From Colwellia sp. 20A7 (GTDB lineage: Bacteria; Pseudomonadota; Gammaproteobacteria; Enterobacterales; Alteromonadaceae): a stretch of DNA of 64,000 nucleotides. The position numbers and the translations under genes are program-made. Of this stretch, positions 1 through 10,648 are shown in pieces; positions within the stretch are counted from its first letter, which is position 1, and each line of letters opens with the position of its first letter. The stretch lies in NCBI RefSeq assembly GCF_009832865.1, contig NZ_CP047130.1:4092001-4156000 (forward strand), in the 5' to 3' direction. Under the pieces are notes generated by a model, which was not told where the DNA came from, ran no database searches, and worked only from the letters and a program-made list of their open reading frames with translations.

Positions 1-798
1 ATTACAGATAATCAAACATTGAATGGCTCTTACCTTGAAAATAAAGCTCAAAATAAGCGACCAGCACATGATCACATAATCAATGACGGTGACATTATTA
101 CCTTAGGGAAGAGTCAATTAAGAATATTGTTTAATCATCATCCCGTTGAAGCAACATTGCCTTTTAGCCCTTTTGAAAGTTTTATTAATTTAATGCGCCA
201 CCCTATTGTGCTGTTATCAAGCCTCATTTTATTTACCTTAATTGCTGGTAACGTGTTTTATCTCAATACCTCAAAAGAAGTTAATTTTAGTCAATTGTTA
301 GTGCCAACTATTGGCATGACGCTCGGTTTTGCTTTATGGCCTGCTGGGGTCGCTTTAGTATCTTACTTGACTAAACATGAAACGCGAATAATGGCGCAAA
401 TAGGGATAAGTTTTGCTTTTTTCAATATCATGTGGCTTAGCGACTTCTTAGAAGGCTTTGTTAAATTTAACAGCACGAGTGACTCGCTAGCTTCTTTGAT
501 GATTGTATTGATTTCTATTGTCTTAGCGTTTAGCTTATTTTGGCTTAATAGTTATATTGGTTTCCATATGTCAGCAAAACGACGAATAGTGGTTGCTGCA
601 AGTATGACCTTATTATTATTTGGTGGTAGCTACATAGTGCAATACAGCAATAAGCCTGATTTTGATCCAAGACCACAATATAATGCAACGATTATGATGC
701 CAAGCTTTCTAATTTCATCAAGTGCCAGTGGGGATGATTTTATTGAAGATAGCAGTAAGTTATTTGATAAAACAAAGCAGGAAGCACTTAAAGAATAG
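1..798 (+). CDS. FHA-domain membrane protein, 5' end outside window
   Basis: The reading frame is open from the first base, so the gene starts upstream; a TTG at 19 is inside it and is not the true start. The first ~45 visible residues look like the end of a forkhead-associated (phosphothreonine-binding) fold: an N-G-S-Y segment followed by D-G-D-I-I-T-L-G. About five hydrophobic helices follow, roughly at visible residues 58-80, 92-118, 125-145, 155-183 and 188-208, then a short hydrophilic tail. FHA domains dock phosphorylated partners; a membrane-anchored form suggests a signalling or assembly role, but no partner is visible. The gene converges on trpS with a hairpin between them. Confidence 0.6.
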   Translation: MTDNQTLNGSYLENKAQNKRPAHDHIINDGDIITLGKSQLRILFNHHPVEATLPFSPFESFINLMRHPIVLLSSLILFTLIAGNVFYLNTSKEVNFSQLLVPTIGMTLGFALWPAGVALVSYLTKHETRIMAQIGISFAFFNIMWLSDFLEGFVKFNSTSDSLASLMIVLISIVLAFSLFWLNSYIGFHMSAKRRIVVAASMTLLLFGGSYIVQYSNKPDFDPRPQYNATIMMPSFLISSSASGDDFIEDSSKLFDKTKQEALKE

Positions 799-877
799 TA
801 CTGTTGAGGCTTTTCAGCTAACTTTAAAAGTATAAACCTAAGAAATACAAGCTTAAAAAGTAAAAGCTTTAGAATAC

Positions 878-913
878 ACTAGCCACTTTTTATATTACTA
901 AAAGTGGCTAGTA
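878..913. terminator. Hairpin between convergent genes, probable bidirectional terminator
   Basis: A perfect 13-bp stem (arms 878-890 and 901-913) with a 10-base loop and A/T-rich arm ends lies between the convergent FHA gene and trpS. It could stop transcription from either side. Confidence 0.6.
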
Positions 914-958
914 AAAGTAGCTAGTGTTAGCGCTTAACGCAATATCATAAACAACCCA

Positions 959-1963
959 TTAAGGGCGAGGAATAAAACCTACAGCATCATACACTGATGT
1001 TAATACTTTGTTGGCGCGAAGCGTTGCTTTTTCAGCGCCACTTTTCATTACTTGCTCAAGAAAAGCTTGGTCTGCACGGTATTGATGAAATTTAGTTTGA
1101 ATTGGCTCTAACATAGCAACAACAGCGTCAGCCACATCACCTTTTAAATGGCCATACATTTTATCTTCATAGTCAGGTACTAAACTATCAATTGATTTGC
1201 CTGTAGCACATGAAAGTATCGATAATAAATTTGAAACACCCGGTTTTTCTTCCAAATTATAATAAATGTTAGCCTGCTCGTCAGAATCTGTCACTGCACG
1301 TTTAATTTTCTTAGCAACTTTTTTAGGGTCTTCTAAAAGACCAATAAAATTACCAGGATTAACATCTGATTTAGACATTTTTTTACTTGGCTCTAATAAA
1401 CTCATCACCCGAGCGCCATGTTGAGCAATAAAGGGATCGGGTACCGTAAAAATGTCACCATAAATATTATTAAAACGTGTCGCAATGTCACGTGCTAATT
1501 CTAAATGTTGCTTTTGATCATCGCCAACAGGTACGCTATCAGCGCCATATAATAAAATGTCTGCAGCCATTAATACCGGATAAGTAAATAAACCTGAGTT
1601 CATGTTCGCTTCAGATTTTTGTGACTTATCTTTGTATTGCGTCATACGATTCAATTCACCCATTTGGGTATAACAATTTAGCACCCAGCTTAATTGCGCA
1701 TGTGCAGGTACATGTGACTGGATAAAAATGGTGCTTTGCTCAGGGTCTACTCCACACGCTAAGTACAATGCTAGGCCGTCTAAGGTCGCTTTACGTAAGT
1801 CTTCTGCCTTAGGTCGAACCGTAATTGCGTGTTGATCAACCAACATATAATAACATTCGTGGCTAGATTGCATATCGACCCATTGCTTTAATGCGCCTAA
1901 ATAGTTACCAATAGTTAATTCGCCAGATGGCTGACAGCCACTTAGTACAATAGGTTTACTCAT
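959..1963 (-). CDS. trpS: Tryptophan-tRNA ligase
   Basis: Charges tRNA-Trp with tryptophan using ATP in the cytoplasm. The 334-residue length is normal for bacterial TrpRS. The class I signature is present: the HIGH-type segment [10 protein letters not shown] near residues 12-21 and the KMSKS loop (K-K-M-S-K-S-D) near residue 195. It is the last gene of the aroK-aroB-damX-dam-rpe-trpS order typical of gammaproteobacteria. The gph gene that often lies between rpe and trpS is absent; only 68 bp separate them. The ATG at 1963 fits family starts. Confidence 0.95.
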   Translation of the reverse strand: MSKPIVLSGCQPSGELTIGNYLGALKQWVDMQSSHECYYMLVDQHAITVRPKAEDLRKATLDGLALYLACGVDPEQSTIFIQSHVPAHAQLSWVLNCYTQMGELNRMTQYKDKSQKSEANMNSGLFTYPVLMAADILLYGADSVPVGDDQKQHLELARDIATRFNNIYGDIFTVPDPFIAQHGARVMSLLEPSKKMSKSDVNPGNFIGLLEDPKKVAKKIKRAVTDSDEQANIYYNLEEKPGVSNLLSILSCATGKSIDSLVPDYEDKMYGHLKGDVADAVVAMLEPIQTKFHQYRADQAFLEQVMKSGAEKATLRANKVLTSVYDAVGFIPRP

Positions 1964-1980
1964 GATGTTCCTTAAATAAA

Positions 1981-1999
1981 GCTAGAGTACGCCTCTAGC
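1981..1999 (-). terminator. Small hairpin between rpe and trpS
   Basis: A 7-bp stem (GCTAGAG / CTCTAGC) with a 5-base loop; on the minus strand it is followed by a T-rich stretch. It may be a weak terminator or attenuator that reduces read-through from rpe into trpS. Confidence 0.35.
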
Positions 2000-2031
2000 C
2001 ATTTTGTTATGTATGATTTTTTGTTCTCGAT

Positions 2032-2700
2032 TTACACTTTTGCTAGTTCAGCACGCATAGCATCAATAGCTACTTTGTAATCGGGTTGTGAGAATATTGC
2101 ACTACCCGCAACAAACATATCTGCACCAGCTTTAGCAATGTCAGCGATATTATCAGCTTTCACGCCGCCGTCGACTTGTAAACGAATATCTCTACCACTT
2201 GCGTTAATTTTTTCTTTCACTAAACGTAATTTGTCTAATGTTGTTGGGATAAAAGATTGTCCACCAAACCCAGGATTAACTGACATCAATAAAATCACAT
2301 CAAGTTTGTCCATAACAAAATCTAAACACTGTAAAGGGGTTGCTGGATTCAATACTAAACCCGCTTTACAACCATGATCTTTTATCAGTTGTAAGGTGCG
2401 ATCAATATGATCACTCCCTTCTGGATGGAAAGTAATGATATCTGCACCTGCTTTAGCAAATTGAGGAATTAATGCATCAACTGGCTTTACCATTAAATGT
2501 ACATCAATAGGTGCGGTTATACCGTAATCACGCAATGACTGACAAATCATTGGCCCGAACGTTAAATTAGGCACAAAGTGATTATCCATAACATCAAAGT
2601 GCACAACATCAGCACCCGCAGATAAAACTTTAGCAACATCATCACCCAAACGAGCAAAATCGGCAGATAAAATAGAAGGTGCAATTAGAAAAGAAGACAT
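2032..2700 (-). CDS. rpe: Ribulose-phosphate 3-epimerase
   Basis: Interconverts ribulose 5-phosphate and xylulose 5-phosphate in the pentose phosphate pathway. At 222 residues it has the usual length for this TIM-barrel enzyme. Family motifs seen are [10 protein letters not shown] near the N terminus, [10 protein letters not shown] near residues 38-47 (metal ligands), [10 protein letters not shown] near 142, and D-G-G-V near 178. It lies upstream of trpS on the same strand and was probably once contiguous with dam; two plus-strand genes now separate them. Confidence 0.95.
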   Translation of the reverse strand: MSSFLIAPSILSADFARLGDDVAKVLSAGADVVHFDVMDNHFVPNLTFGPMICQSLRDYGITAPIDVHLMVKPVDALIPQFAKAGADIITFHPEGSDHIDRTLQLIKDHGCKAGLVLNPATPLQCLDFVMDKLDVILLMSVNPGFGGQSFIPTTLDKLRLVKEKINASGRDIRLQVDGGVKADNIADIAKAGADMFVAGSAIFSQPDYKVAIDAMRAELAKV

Positions 2701-3009
2701 AATATATGCTCAATCAGAAAAATTATCAGTATTATACCCAAGCCATTTAAAAATACGAGTATCAACCCTAACGTGAGCTAAATGAAATGATGCACATCAT
2801 TAGTACAAACAAGCCTGCCGCGCACCAATTTAGTGCACTTATTAAAAGTTAACATATTTAGTAAAACAAAAGAGTAAAATGTAACCAACGGATAAATAAG
2901 AATTTTAATAATAAAAACTCACTATTTTTCATACGGGCATCATCTTTGCAAAATAATTAGCAGTTTAAACTTAATAATAATATAAAATATAAAATATAAA
3001 GGGATAAAT
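2701..3009. other. Divergent intergenic region, rpe / outer membrane protein gene
   Basis: These 309 bp hold the upstream regions of two divergent genes. An A/T-rich stretch with several TATAAA-like hexamers lies at 2970-3000, and the ribosome site AGGGATAAAT precedes the ATG at 3010. Short palindromic pieces occur near 2788-2840. I cannot assign a regulator and see no coding capacity. Confidence 0.4.
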
Positions 3010-3681
3010 ATGAAAAAATCAATTTTAAATATCGCACTCACAACAATTTTAGCTACATCAGCTATGGTTTCTACTTCAGCCTCAGCGGTTGAAGGTTTAA
3101 GCGCTAATGTTGCTGCAACCTCGAATTATTTATGGCGTGGTTTAGAGCAAACAAATGGTGATTCAGCTATTTCAGGTGGTATTGATTATGCCGCTGATTC
3201 AGGTTTCTATGTTGGTACATGGGCCTCGAATGCTAGCTGGGCTGACGGCATGACTTATGAGCTAGATTTCTATGCTGGTTTTGGCGGCGCGATTTCTGAA
3301 GATGTTTCATATGATGTTGGCTTTATTTATTACGCATACCCTGATGAAACTACTGGTGATGCTGACTTTTCTGAAGTATACGGTAGCATTTCATTCCAAG
3401 CACTAACCCTTGGTGTTTCAGTATTAACATCTGGCGAAGGCGCTGATGCTGGTGATACTATTTATGCTAGTGCAGATTATGCAATTGCGTTACAAAATGA
3501 CGCTGAAGTTAATTTACACATTGGTTCATATAGTGGTGATTGGTTAGCTGAAGATTCAATTGACTACGGTGTAAGTATCTCAAAATCAGGCTTCACTTTC
3601 GGTGCTTCTGCAACTGATTTAGATGGCGCTGCAGGCGATGTAAAAGTATACGTTGCTTACGCGATTGATATTGATTTATAA
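3010..3681 (+). CDS. TIGR02001-type outer membrane protein
   Basis: A 223-residue protein with a clear Sec signal peptide cleaved after A-S-A near residue 26. The mature N terminus (ANVAATSNYLWRG) and the alternating aromatic/polar strands ending in Y-V-A-Y-A-I-D-I-D-L match the TIGR02001 family of small predicted beta-barrels common in marine gammaproteobacteria, whose function is undefined. It stands alone, with its own ribosome site and a strong terminator directly after it, so it is probably a monocistronic, well-expressed gene. It interrupts the usual dam-rpe neighbourhood. Confidence 0.75.
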   Translation: MKKSILNIALTTILATSAMVSTSASAVEGLSANVAATSNYLWRGLEQTNGDSAISGGIDYAADSGFYVGTWASNASWADGMTYELDFYAGFGGAISEDVSYDVGFIYYAYPDETTGDADFSEVYGSISFQALTLGVSVLTSGEGADAGDTIYASADYAIALQNDAEVNLHIGSYSGDWLAEDSIDYGVSISKSGFTFGASATDLDGAAGDVKVYVAYAIDIDL

Positions 3682-3710
3682 GCTTAAAGTTTAAAAAACA
3701 CTAAGAAACT

Positions 3711-3750
3711 AAAAAGCGCTAATTGCCTACATAAGCAATTAGCGCTTTTT
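3711..3750 (+). terminator. Strong intrinsic terminator
   Basis: Perfect 16-bp stem (3711-3726 with 3735-3750), 8-base loop, and a T tract within the 3' arm, 30 bp after the stop of the outer membrane protein gene. The A-rich 5' arm would also let it work on the minus strand. Confidence 0.9.
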
Positions 3751-3851
3751 AGTTATAAAGCTGAGCATTTTCTCATTTATGGAATTTGCTAGATATTGTT
3801 GCTTTATTGCACTATAGTTTTATTACTCATTCATTTAACTTCGAGTAATCG

Positions 3852-4052
3852 ATGTCAGATAAAACATCATCAATGAAAAACACCTTTAAAAGTGTAGCTG
3901 CGGCATTCTTTGGGGTGCAAAGTAATAAAAATCGAGAAAATGATTTTTCTCAAGGAAAGCTAAGCCACTTTATCATTGTAGGGGTTATTAGCGTTGTGAT
4001 TTTCATTGCCGCTTTACTGGTGATTGTTAACTTAGTTATGCCAACCAACTAA
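3852..4052 (+). CDS. DUF2970 small membrane protein
   Basis: A 66-residue protein with a hydrophilic N terminus containing F-K-S-V-A-A-A-F-F-G-V-Q-S followed by one transmembrane helix (about residues 38-63) starting S-H-F-I-I-V-G-V. This pattern is that of DUF2970, a widespread proteobacterial inner membrane protein of unknown function. It is monocistronic, between a terminator and the convergent dam gene. Confidence 0.75.
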   Translation: MSDKTSSMKNTFKSVAAAFFGVQSNKNRENDFSQGKLSHFIIVGVISVVIFIAALLVIVNLVMPTN

Positions 4053-4112
4053 CCAGCATTCTAGCTTGATGATAATGCTATATACCTGCATAAAAGTAGG
4101 AAAAATATCAGG

Positions 4113-4949
4113 TTATTTATATAACGCTAAGATCTCTTGTACCTTAATTCTACCTTGTCCCTTCTGGCTTATTGAACGCTGCACTTGAAACAACTTCTTT
4201 TTCGTTGCCCCTTTGTAGAGTTCACGAGTAAAGTCGACATAATGATTTGATATCAATGTGGGAATATTTCTCTTCTGCGCTATTTTAGCGTAATCAACTA
4301 ACCGTCTTTGATCTTCATCTGTAAATGAATTTCCGGCATAGGCAGTGAAATTTGACGTTGGGTTAATTGGTGAATAAGGAGGATCGCAATAAACTACATC
4401 ACTCACATTTAGCTGTGTGAATGCTGTTTCGAAGTCACCTTGAATAAATGTTGCTCTTTGGGCTTTTTCAGAAAAGTATTCTAGCTCGGCATTTGGAAAG
4501 TATGGATGCTTATATCTGCCAAAAGGAACATTATAACCGCCACTTTTATTGTAACGACATAACCCATTATACCCATGTCTATTTAAGTATAAGAATAATA
4601 GTGAACGTTCGTATGGATCAGTAGATTGATTAAATTGGGTTCTTAATTGGTAGTATTTCTCTGAATCATTGTTATCGCCAGTAAAAAAACGCTGCGCATC
4701 AGCAATAAATGCCGCTGGTTGATTTTTAATGATATTAAACAAGTTAATCAGATCTTTATTCATATCTATTAGAAGATATTCATCAAAATCTAAGTTCAAG
4801 AATACTGACCCGCCGCCCACGAAAGGTTCAACTAGGCGTGTTTTACCTCTTTTAGGTAATAGGCTAGCAATTTCATGTACAACTTTTTTTTTCCCACCAG
4901 CCCATTTTAAGGCAGATCGCATTCCAGCTAGTGATTGAGCTTTAGTCAC
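4113..4949 (-). CDS. dam: DNA adenine methylase (GATC)
   Basis: Transfers methyl from S-adenosylmethionine to N6 of adenine in GATC, serving mismatch repair and replication control. The 278 residues show the alpha-class (D12) order: W-A-G-G-K near residue 16, the AdoMet motif E-P-F-V-G-G-G-S-V-F near 42, and the catalytic D-P-P-Y at about 189-192. Location beside damX matches Dam rather than a restriction-linked methylase. A 255-bp gap without visible genes separates it from damX, more than in enteric bacteria. Confidence 0.93.
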   Translation of the reverse strand: MTKAQSLAGMRSALKWAGGKKKVVHEIASLLPKRGKTRLVEPFVGGGSVFLNLDFDEYLLIDMNKDLINLFNIIKNQPAAFIADAQRFFTGDNNDSEKYYQLRTQFNQSTDPYERSLLFLYLNRHGYNGLCRYNKSGGYNVPFGRYKHPYFPNAELEYFSEKAQRATFIQGDFETAFTQLNVSDVVYCDPPYSPINPTSNFTAYAGNSFTDEDQRRLVDYAKIAQKRNIPTLISNHYVDFTRELYKGATKKKLFQVQRSISQKGQGRIKVQEILALYK

Positions 4950-5204
4950 AAAAGAGACCTATGAGTTAATAGTAGCTAGAGCTAACATAGATATTTACCG
5001 AGAAGTAGATTGTATATCAGTTTTCAACGTTTTTTAAAATAGAAGTATCGAGTCTACTTTAAAAATGCACAATGTTTGTTGCTCATGCTCGCCTGAATCA
5101 TATACGTTTGAATAGGCAACCAATAAAAATGAAAGGCAATTGTATCTTGATTTAACCTTTAACGATATTCATTTTTATTTATAATACTGTGATTAAAGTA
5201 AAGC

Positions 5205-6611
5205 TTAACGATTATTAATTTCAGCTTTCACAAGCGCGAGATCTTTAATCCATACCCCTCTATCAATAATCGCTTGTGGTAAAGTACTAATCGCATCACT
5301 AGCCTGTACTTTATTTTCAAATATCTTTGTTGTTAACACAATAAATGTCTGACCATTTAGCTTTTTTTGATAGCTAAAGTATTGCAAACTAGTGTGTGCC
5401 TTCATAAACCTTTTTAACAATGTTAAGTCAGTAAACCCTACAATTTGCACTACATAACCTGCTGGAGAATTTAAATAATAATTCGGCGTTAACGCCAAAG
5501 GTAAAGTAACCTCTGTAGATTTACTCTCAATTTTTTTTGTCACTAACTTAGGTTTTGTTTTAGCTACTGTTGTTTTATCCGAAGCATTTTTTACATTTAA
5601 AGGTGCTAGTTTTTCTCCGGTTACGACTTCACCTTTATTGGTAGCTTCAGCTAGATCGAGTGCTTGTAATATATCCCCTGTTTGAGCTGAGCTATTTTCA
5701 CTTTCAATTGGTGTTAACTGCTGTCCCAACAAAGCGGCCTGTATATCTACAGATGTCGCAAGCGCATCAACTTGTGCAGATACTATAATATTACTATCTA
5801 TCAGTGCTAGTTGGTTACTCAGTTGCTCTGACGTTGGTATGGTTACTTTATTGTTAGCATTCGTCTTTGGTAATTGAGATAAACTGAAATTATCGTAATT
5901 AATGAGTACAAACCAAGATAATCCGATAAGTGCACTAATAACCAGCGTGATTGTTGCTACTTTCAACCAAAACTTATTAGTGAACATTGCATTTTTACTG
6001 TTGAACTTAGCATGATCTAGCGGAAATAACTGTCCTGATTTTGCATCAATTATCGCCAATTTATTTTTGAAAATACTTCTATTCGTTGCTACGTTTTGCG
6101 CAGCTTGCTCATTGCCAAATAATGCTACATTAATTTTACTTTTGGTTTTATTAGCTATGTCAACTAGTTGGCAAAGTTCGTACTTCATTTGTAAAGATAA
6201 AGCGTGCGCATGCTCAACAACAATGGTGATATTTTCTTTACTTTGTTTACTTAACGTTAAAAGGCTAACGGCAAGTGATTTTTCAGGATCAAATAAGATA
6301 TTAGAAAAAAGCTGCTCAATAAAACGGCAACGCATTTGAATGTCATTTAATTTAGATGAAGCAGAAACAAAAGCAACATTGGTTTCTTGTGGTGATTTAT
6401 CTTTAGATAGGTTACTTAAAAATTGACGCGCAGCTTGTGAGTATGCCACGGCATCATTATCAACAATCAAAACAGCTTGTTTTGAAAAACGTTGAATATA
6501 TTCAATACGTGCACTAACACTTATTGACGTTACTGCTGGCTCAGTATTTAATTTCATTGATACTATACTAGCTTCATCTATATTGGTGTGTGCTGCTGCC
6601 GACATACTCAA
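5205..6611 (-). CDS. damX: DamX-like SPOR-domain cell division protein
   Basis: A 468-residue protein. The N-terminal ~200 residues resemble a degraded AAA ATPase (strand I-V-V-E-H-A-H-A-L-S replaces a normal Walker B). One transmembrane helix lies at about 217-238, then a low-complexity S/T/K periplasmic linker, then a C-terminal SPOR domain (about 378-455, starting Y-V-V-Q-I-V-G-F). SPOR domains bind denuded septal peptidoglycan, so the protein should sit at the division site. Its place between aroB and dam supports the name; the linker is poorly conserved in this family. Confidence 0.85.
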   Translation of the reverse strand: MSMSAAAHTNIDEASIVSMKLNTEPAVTSISVSARIEYIQRFSKQAVLIVDNDAVAYSQAARQFLSNLSKDKSPQETNVAFVSASSKLNDIQMRCRFIEQLFSNILFDPEKSLAVSLLTLSKQSKENITIVVEHAHALSLQMKYELCQLVDIANKTKSKINVALFGNEQAAQNVATNRSIFKNKLAIIDAKSGQLFPLDHAKFNSKNAMFTNKFWLKVATITLVISALIGLSWFVLINYDNFSLSQLPKTNANNKVTIPTSEQLSNQLALIDSNIIVSAQVDALATSVDIQAALLGQQLTPIESENSSAQTGDILQALDLAEATNKGEVVTGEKLAPLNVKNASDKTTVAKTKPKLVTKKIESKSTEVTLPLALTPNYYLNSPAGYVVQIVGFTDLTLLKRFMKAHTSLQYFSYQKKLNGQTFIVLTTKIFENKVQASDAISTLPQAIIDRGVWIKDLALVKAEINNR

Positions 6612-6666
6612 CCCTTGCTACAATTACTATACCTAAAACGATGTGGTTTTAGGTACAACTAAAAAA

Positions 6667-7731
6667 TTATAGAATTTGTTGAAGTATCTCTTGCGTAATG
6701 TCATCACGAATTTCTGATTTACCTATCGCAGTAGGCACAATAAAACGTAATTTTCCGCCAATATTTTTCTTATCTCGGCGCATATGACGAACAAAATCAT
6801 TACAAGTCATGGTCTCTGGCGCTTGTAACGGTAAATCAAACGCTTTAATAAGTGATTCTATTCGACAAAGTTCTGACACTTCAAGCAAATTCATTGCTAC
6901 TGCTAACTTAGCAGCAAGTACCATGCCAGTAGCAACGGCTTCACCATGAAGCCAGTTACCATAACCTTGCTCGGCTTCAATAGCATGACCAAAAGTATGA
7001 CCTAAGTTGAGTAAAGCACGAATACCCGCTTCAGTTTCATCATTAGCAACAATGTCTGCTTTACACTGACAGCATCTTTCGATCATTTCAGCTAACAATG
7101 TTTTATCACCGGCTTTTATTAACGAGATATTGTTTTCTAGCCAAACAAAGAAGTCATAATCACCTAATATACCGTATTTAATTACTTCGGCCATACCTGC
7201 ATTAAACTCGCGAACAGGTAAGGTAGCTAAACTGTTAATATCAATAATAACGGCTTTTGGTTGATAAAAAGCACCAATCATATTTTTACCCAACGGGTGA
7301 TTAACCGCTGTTTTGCCACCAACAGATGAATCTACTTGAGATAATACTGTTGTTGGTACTTGGATAAAGTCGACACCACGTTGATAAGATGCTGCGGCAA
7401 AGCCGGTAATATCACCGATAACACCACCACCTAAAGCAATTAGGGTAGTATCTCGACCATGTTCATTTTTTAATAGGTGAGACATGATGTGTTCGAAATT
7501 TGCTAAACTTTTTTCAGCTTCACCATCAGGTAAAATAATTTCGTCAACATCAAAGTTAGTCAGTTTACTTTTGATTTTTTCAAGATATAAAGGTGCGACA
7601 ATCGTATTGGTAACAATACAAACTCGTTTCCCTCTAATATGATCTGAAAATAACTTTTCATTTTCAAATAAACCAGAGTCGATATAGATAGGATAGCTTC
7701 GAGCACCTAAATCAAGATTAAGAGTGGGCAT
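6667..7731 (-). CDS. aroB: 3-dehydroquinate synthase
   Basis: Second step of the shikimate pathway, converting DAHP to 3-dehydroquinate with NAD and a divalent metal. Length 354 is standard. Visible motifs: I-L-P-D-G-E-A-E-K near 66, G-G-G-V-I-G-D near 101, V-D-S-S-V-G-G-K-T near 132, and the metal-binding histidines in [11 protein letters not shown] near 242 and W-L-H-G-E-A-V near 260. It follows aroK after 84 bp, probably co-transcribed. Confidence 0.96.
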   Translation of the reverse strand: MPTLNLDLGARSYPIYIDSGLFENEKLFSDHIRGKRVCIVTNTIVAPLYLEKIKSKLTNFDVDEIILPDGEAEKSLANFEHIMSHLLKNEHGRDTTLIALGGGVIGDITGFAAASYQRGVDFIQVPTTVLSQVDSSVGGKTAVNHPLGKNMIGAFYQPKAVIIDINSLATLPVREFNAGMAEVIKYGILGDYDFFVWLENNISLIKAGDKTLLAEMIERCCQCKADIVANDETEAGIRALLNLGHTFGHAIEAEQGYGNWLHGEAVATGMVLAAKLAVAMNLLEVSELCRIESLIKAFDLPLQAPETMTCNDFVRHMRRDKKNIGGKLRFIVPTAIGKSEIRDDITQEILQQIL

Positions 7732-7815
7732 AGTAGGGTTACCTGATCGTTTTGCTGGGATAAAGCCACCTATCAGTGGCTTTGGCTTTAAAACAGAAAA
7801 GAAAAGCTATGTTAA

Positions 7816-8334
7816 CTAAAAGTCTAAACGCTCTATAATTTTATGAGCTACAACTTTAGCACTTTGGTCATCTGTTTTAATGACAACATCGGCTATTTCT
7901 TCATATAAAGGATTACGCTCAACAGCCAAGTTTTCTAAGACTGTACGCGGTTCTTCTGATGTTTGCAGTAAAGGACGACGACGATCTCTTTGTGTACGAG
8001 CAACTTGTTTATCAATAGTAGTCTCTAGATATACAACAATACCGCGAGCCGATAGACGGTTTCTCACTTGCATGCTGATAACAGATCCACCACCTGTTGC
8101 TAAAACAATACCTTGTTTTTCGCTTAAGTCCTCAATAACACCTTCTTCTCTTTTGCGAAATCCTTCTTCGCCTTCAAGATCAAAGACCCAAGCAATATCT
8201 GCTCCGGTACGACGTTCAATCTCTTGATCAGAGTCGAAAAATTCAAGATGTAGCCTGTCTGCAAGCTCTCTTCCTATAGTGCTTTTACCTGCACCCATAG
8301 GGCCAATAAGGAAAATGTTACGTTTTTCTGCCAT
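7816..8334 (-). CDS. aroK: Shikimate kinase
   Basis: Phosphorylates shikimate at the 3-position with ATP. At 172 residues it has the usual size. The P-loop G-P-M-G-A-G-K-S-T is at residues 11-19, the substrate-binding F-D-S-D near 33-36, and L-A-T-G-G-G-S-V near 78-85. First gene of the aroK-aroB-damX-dam stretch. A 193-bp gap separates it from the upstream pilQ, as in related genomes where pilMNOPQ precedes aroKB. Confidence 0.96.
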   Translation of the reverse strand: MAEKRNIFLIGPMGAGKSTIGRELADRLHLEFFDSDQEIERRTGADIAWVFDLEGEEGFRKREEGVIEDLSEKQGIVLATGGGSVISMQVRNRLSARGIVVYLETTIDKQVARTQRDRRRPLLQTSEEPRTVLENLAVERNPLYEEIADVVIKTDDQSAKVVAHKIIERLDF

Positions 8335-8527
8335 TAGATTTACTTAATACTCATTTGTTACAGGTATACCAAAAGGATAATACAGCAGCAGCCATATACC
8401 TTTCGATGTCATAGAGGTCTCCCTCGGAAATTTCAAGGGCGTAATTATCGCAATTGTTCGGGTAGGATTGCAAGCAACATTATTAGTAAGTCAGACAAAA
8501 AAGCCTAACTTACTCACATTAACATAC

Positions 8528-10636
8528 CTAAAAGTGTTCTGTCACAATGCGTGGCGTCACAAAAATGAGTAATTCTTTTTTCTCATTAAATTGACTAGTA
8601 TTTCGAAATAACCAACCAAAATAAGGAATATCACCTAATACTGGTACTTTAGAGACTGAGCTTATGATGGATTGTTGGTATATTCCACCCAGTACGATAG
8701 TTTCACCGTTATTAACTAATACTTGTGTGCCGATTCGCTGTGTATCAATCGCCGGTGCTGTTCCACTTTGTACCGTAGAGATAGTATCTTGCGTAACCAC
8801 TAAATCTAAAATAATTTTATTGTCTGGTGTGATATGTGGTGTAACCGTTAAACTTAATACAGCTTTTTTAAATTGTGTTGACGTAGCACCACTAGATGCA
8901 GCTTCTTGGTAAGGTATTTCAACACCTTGCTCAATATACGCTTCTTTTTGATTAGCAGTAGTTATACGCGGGCTAGCAATGATTTCACCTTTGCTTTCTT
9001 GCTCCATCGCACTCAGCTCAAGATCTAATATCGTTCCATCGGCTAAGCGAGCGACTTGAAATGCTAAAGCGCCGGCAGGGCTCGCTACAGGTAGATTAAC
9101 ATTTAATCTATCGGCTAAGACAGGTACATTACCAACGCCTGTATTAGTGGCAATATTATTAGAAACAGATGTTCCCTCTAATGACCCTGATGTTCCATAC
9201 TCACCATCAGTATTAGTTACCCCCCAACGTATACCCAGTTCTTCATTAATATTATCTTTAACTGTTACCATGCGTGCTTCAATGATAACTTGACGTACTG
9301 GTATATCTAGAATATTTACCATACGCTTAATGTCTTCAATGCTTTTGGTAGTATCTCGAATAAGTAATGTATTAGTACGTTCATCTACTGACACACTACC
9401 TCGTTCAGAGAGAATACTGGTATCTTCATTTTTAATTAATTCAGCAAACTCTACTGCTTTTGCATAATTAATTTGTACATATTCAGAATACAAAGGGGCC
9501 AACTCTTCTACTTGCTGCTGCGCGAGCAAGTTTTTAGCTTCTCTTTCTGCTAATTCATCATTAGGCGCTACCATCAAGATATTACCTTGCATACGCTTAT
9601 CTAAGCCTTTTACTTTCAAGATAATATCTAAGGCTTGATCCCAAGGTACACCGTCTAAACGTAGGGTAATATTTCCTGCAACGGTATCACTAGTAATTAG
9701 ATTGAAGTCATTATAATCAGCAATGATTTGTAATACAGTGCGTACCGGAATATCTTGAAAATTAAGTGAAATTGCTCGGCCTGTAAATTCATCATTATCT
9801 GATAGATAACCTAGCGGTTTCTTCTCTTTTTCTTTAATGGATAGTACAAATAGCTTGCCTTGTTGCTTATGCTTAAAAGTAAAATGAGTATCTACATCAA
9901 TAACTAAACGCGCATTGCGCCCATCTTTAAATGTTTCAATATTTGAAACTACTGTACCAAAGTCAGTAACATCAAGCTTATAAAGCAAGTCTTCAATGAT
10001 ACGAGTATTGTGAAACTCAACATTTACTTTACCTAACTTATCATTAACATCAACGGCGACCATGCTATCTTTTAGGTAGATTAATACTTCAGCAGTTTTA
10101 TCTTCACCCAAACGGAAATCAAGCGATTCAATTTGATTAATGAATTGCTCTCCCGCAGGGTTAAGTGTTTCAACAATATTTGCTGACTGACCGTAATTAA
10201 GTGTTATAGAAAACTCATTACCATTAGAAGCAACATCAAATACTGAGAGCTTATCTAAATTTATTGTTGCTACAACATTTCCAGAAGCGTTATCTAGCGT
10301 AATATTAGTAACACCAGCATGATTAATTAACGTCTCTTGTAAGCTGGGATCAAAAGCATCAGCAGAAAATTTAATTTTCACAAAAGCAGGCGTCATTGAG
10401 GTCTCAACAACAGGTAAAGAATGGATCTCTGTAGAAAACTCAAATACTAATTCAATTTGGTCACCTTGAATTGTATTGTAAGATATACTTTTTAATTGAG
10501 TACCTGTAGCTTCTGCAGCATTGATACTGAAGGATAGAATAACAAATATTAATAAGGTTAAAGAAGCCAACCAGCTATAACTTAAATTAACTAATTTTGC
10601 GCAGATTTTATTATTTTTCATTTTATTCGATAGCAT
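8528..10636 (-). CDS. pilQ: Type IV pilus secretin PilQ
   Basis: Forms the outer membrane channel through which the type IV pilus emerges. The 702 residues begin with a signal peptide (hydrophobic stretch about 17-40, cleaved near A-E-A). AMIN-type beta domains follow (about 45-270), then secretin/TonB short domain (about 280-350), NolW/N1 (about 385-450) and the secretin core with the C-terminal signature V-P-V-L-G-D-I-P-Y-F-G-W-L-F near 655-668. Last gene of pilMNOPQ, 12 bp after pilP. Confidence 0.95.
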   Translation of the reverse strand: MLSNKMKNNKICAKLVNLSYSWLASLTLLIFVILSFSINAAEATGTQLKSISYNTIQGDQIELVFEFSTEIHSLPVVETSMTPAFVKIKFSADAFDPSLQETLINHAGVTNITLDNASGNVVATINLDKLSVFDVASNGNEFSITLNYGQSANIVETLNPAGEQFINQIESLDFRLGEDKTAEVLIYLKDSMVAVDVNDKLGKVNVEFHNTRIIEDLLYKLDVTDFGTVVSNIETFKDGRNARLVIDVDTHFTFKHKQQGKLFVLSIKEKEKKPLGYLSDNDEFTGRAISLNFQDIPVRTVLQIIADYNDFNLITSDTVAGNITLRLDGVPWDQALDIILKVKGLDKRMQGNILMVAPNDELAEREAKNLLAQQQVEELAPLYSEYVQINYAKAVEFAELIKNEDTSILSERGSVSVDERTNTLLIRDTTKSIEDIKRMVNILDIPVRQVIIEARMVTVKDNINEELGIRWGVTNTDGEYGTSGSLEGTSVSNNIATNTGVGNVPVLADRLNVNLPVASPAGALAFQVARLADGTILDLELSAMEQESKGEIIASPRITTANQKEAYIEQGVEIPYQEAASSGATSTQFKKAVLSLTVTPHITPDNKIILDLVVTQDTISTVQSGTAPAIDTQRIGTQVLVNNGETIVLGGIYQQSIISSVSKVPVLGDIPYFGWLFRNTSQFNEKKELLIFVTPRIVTEHF

Positions 10637-10648
10637 TATTATTCCCTA

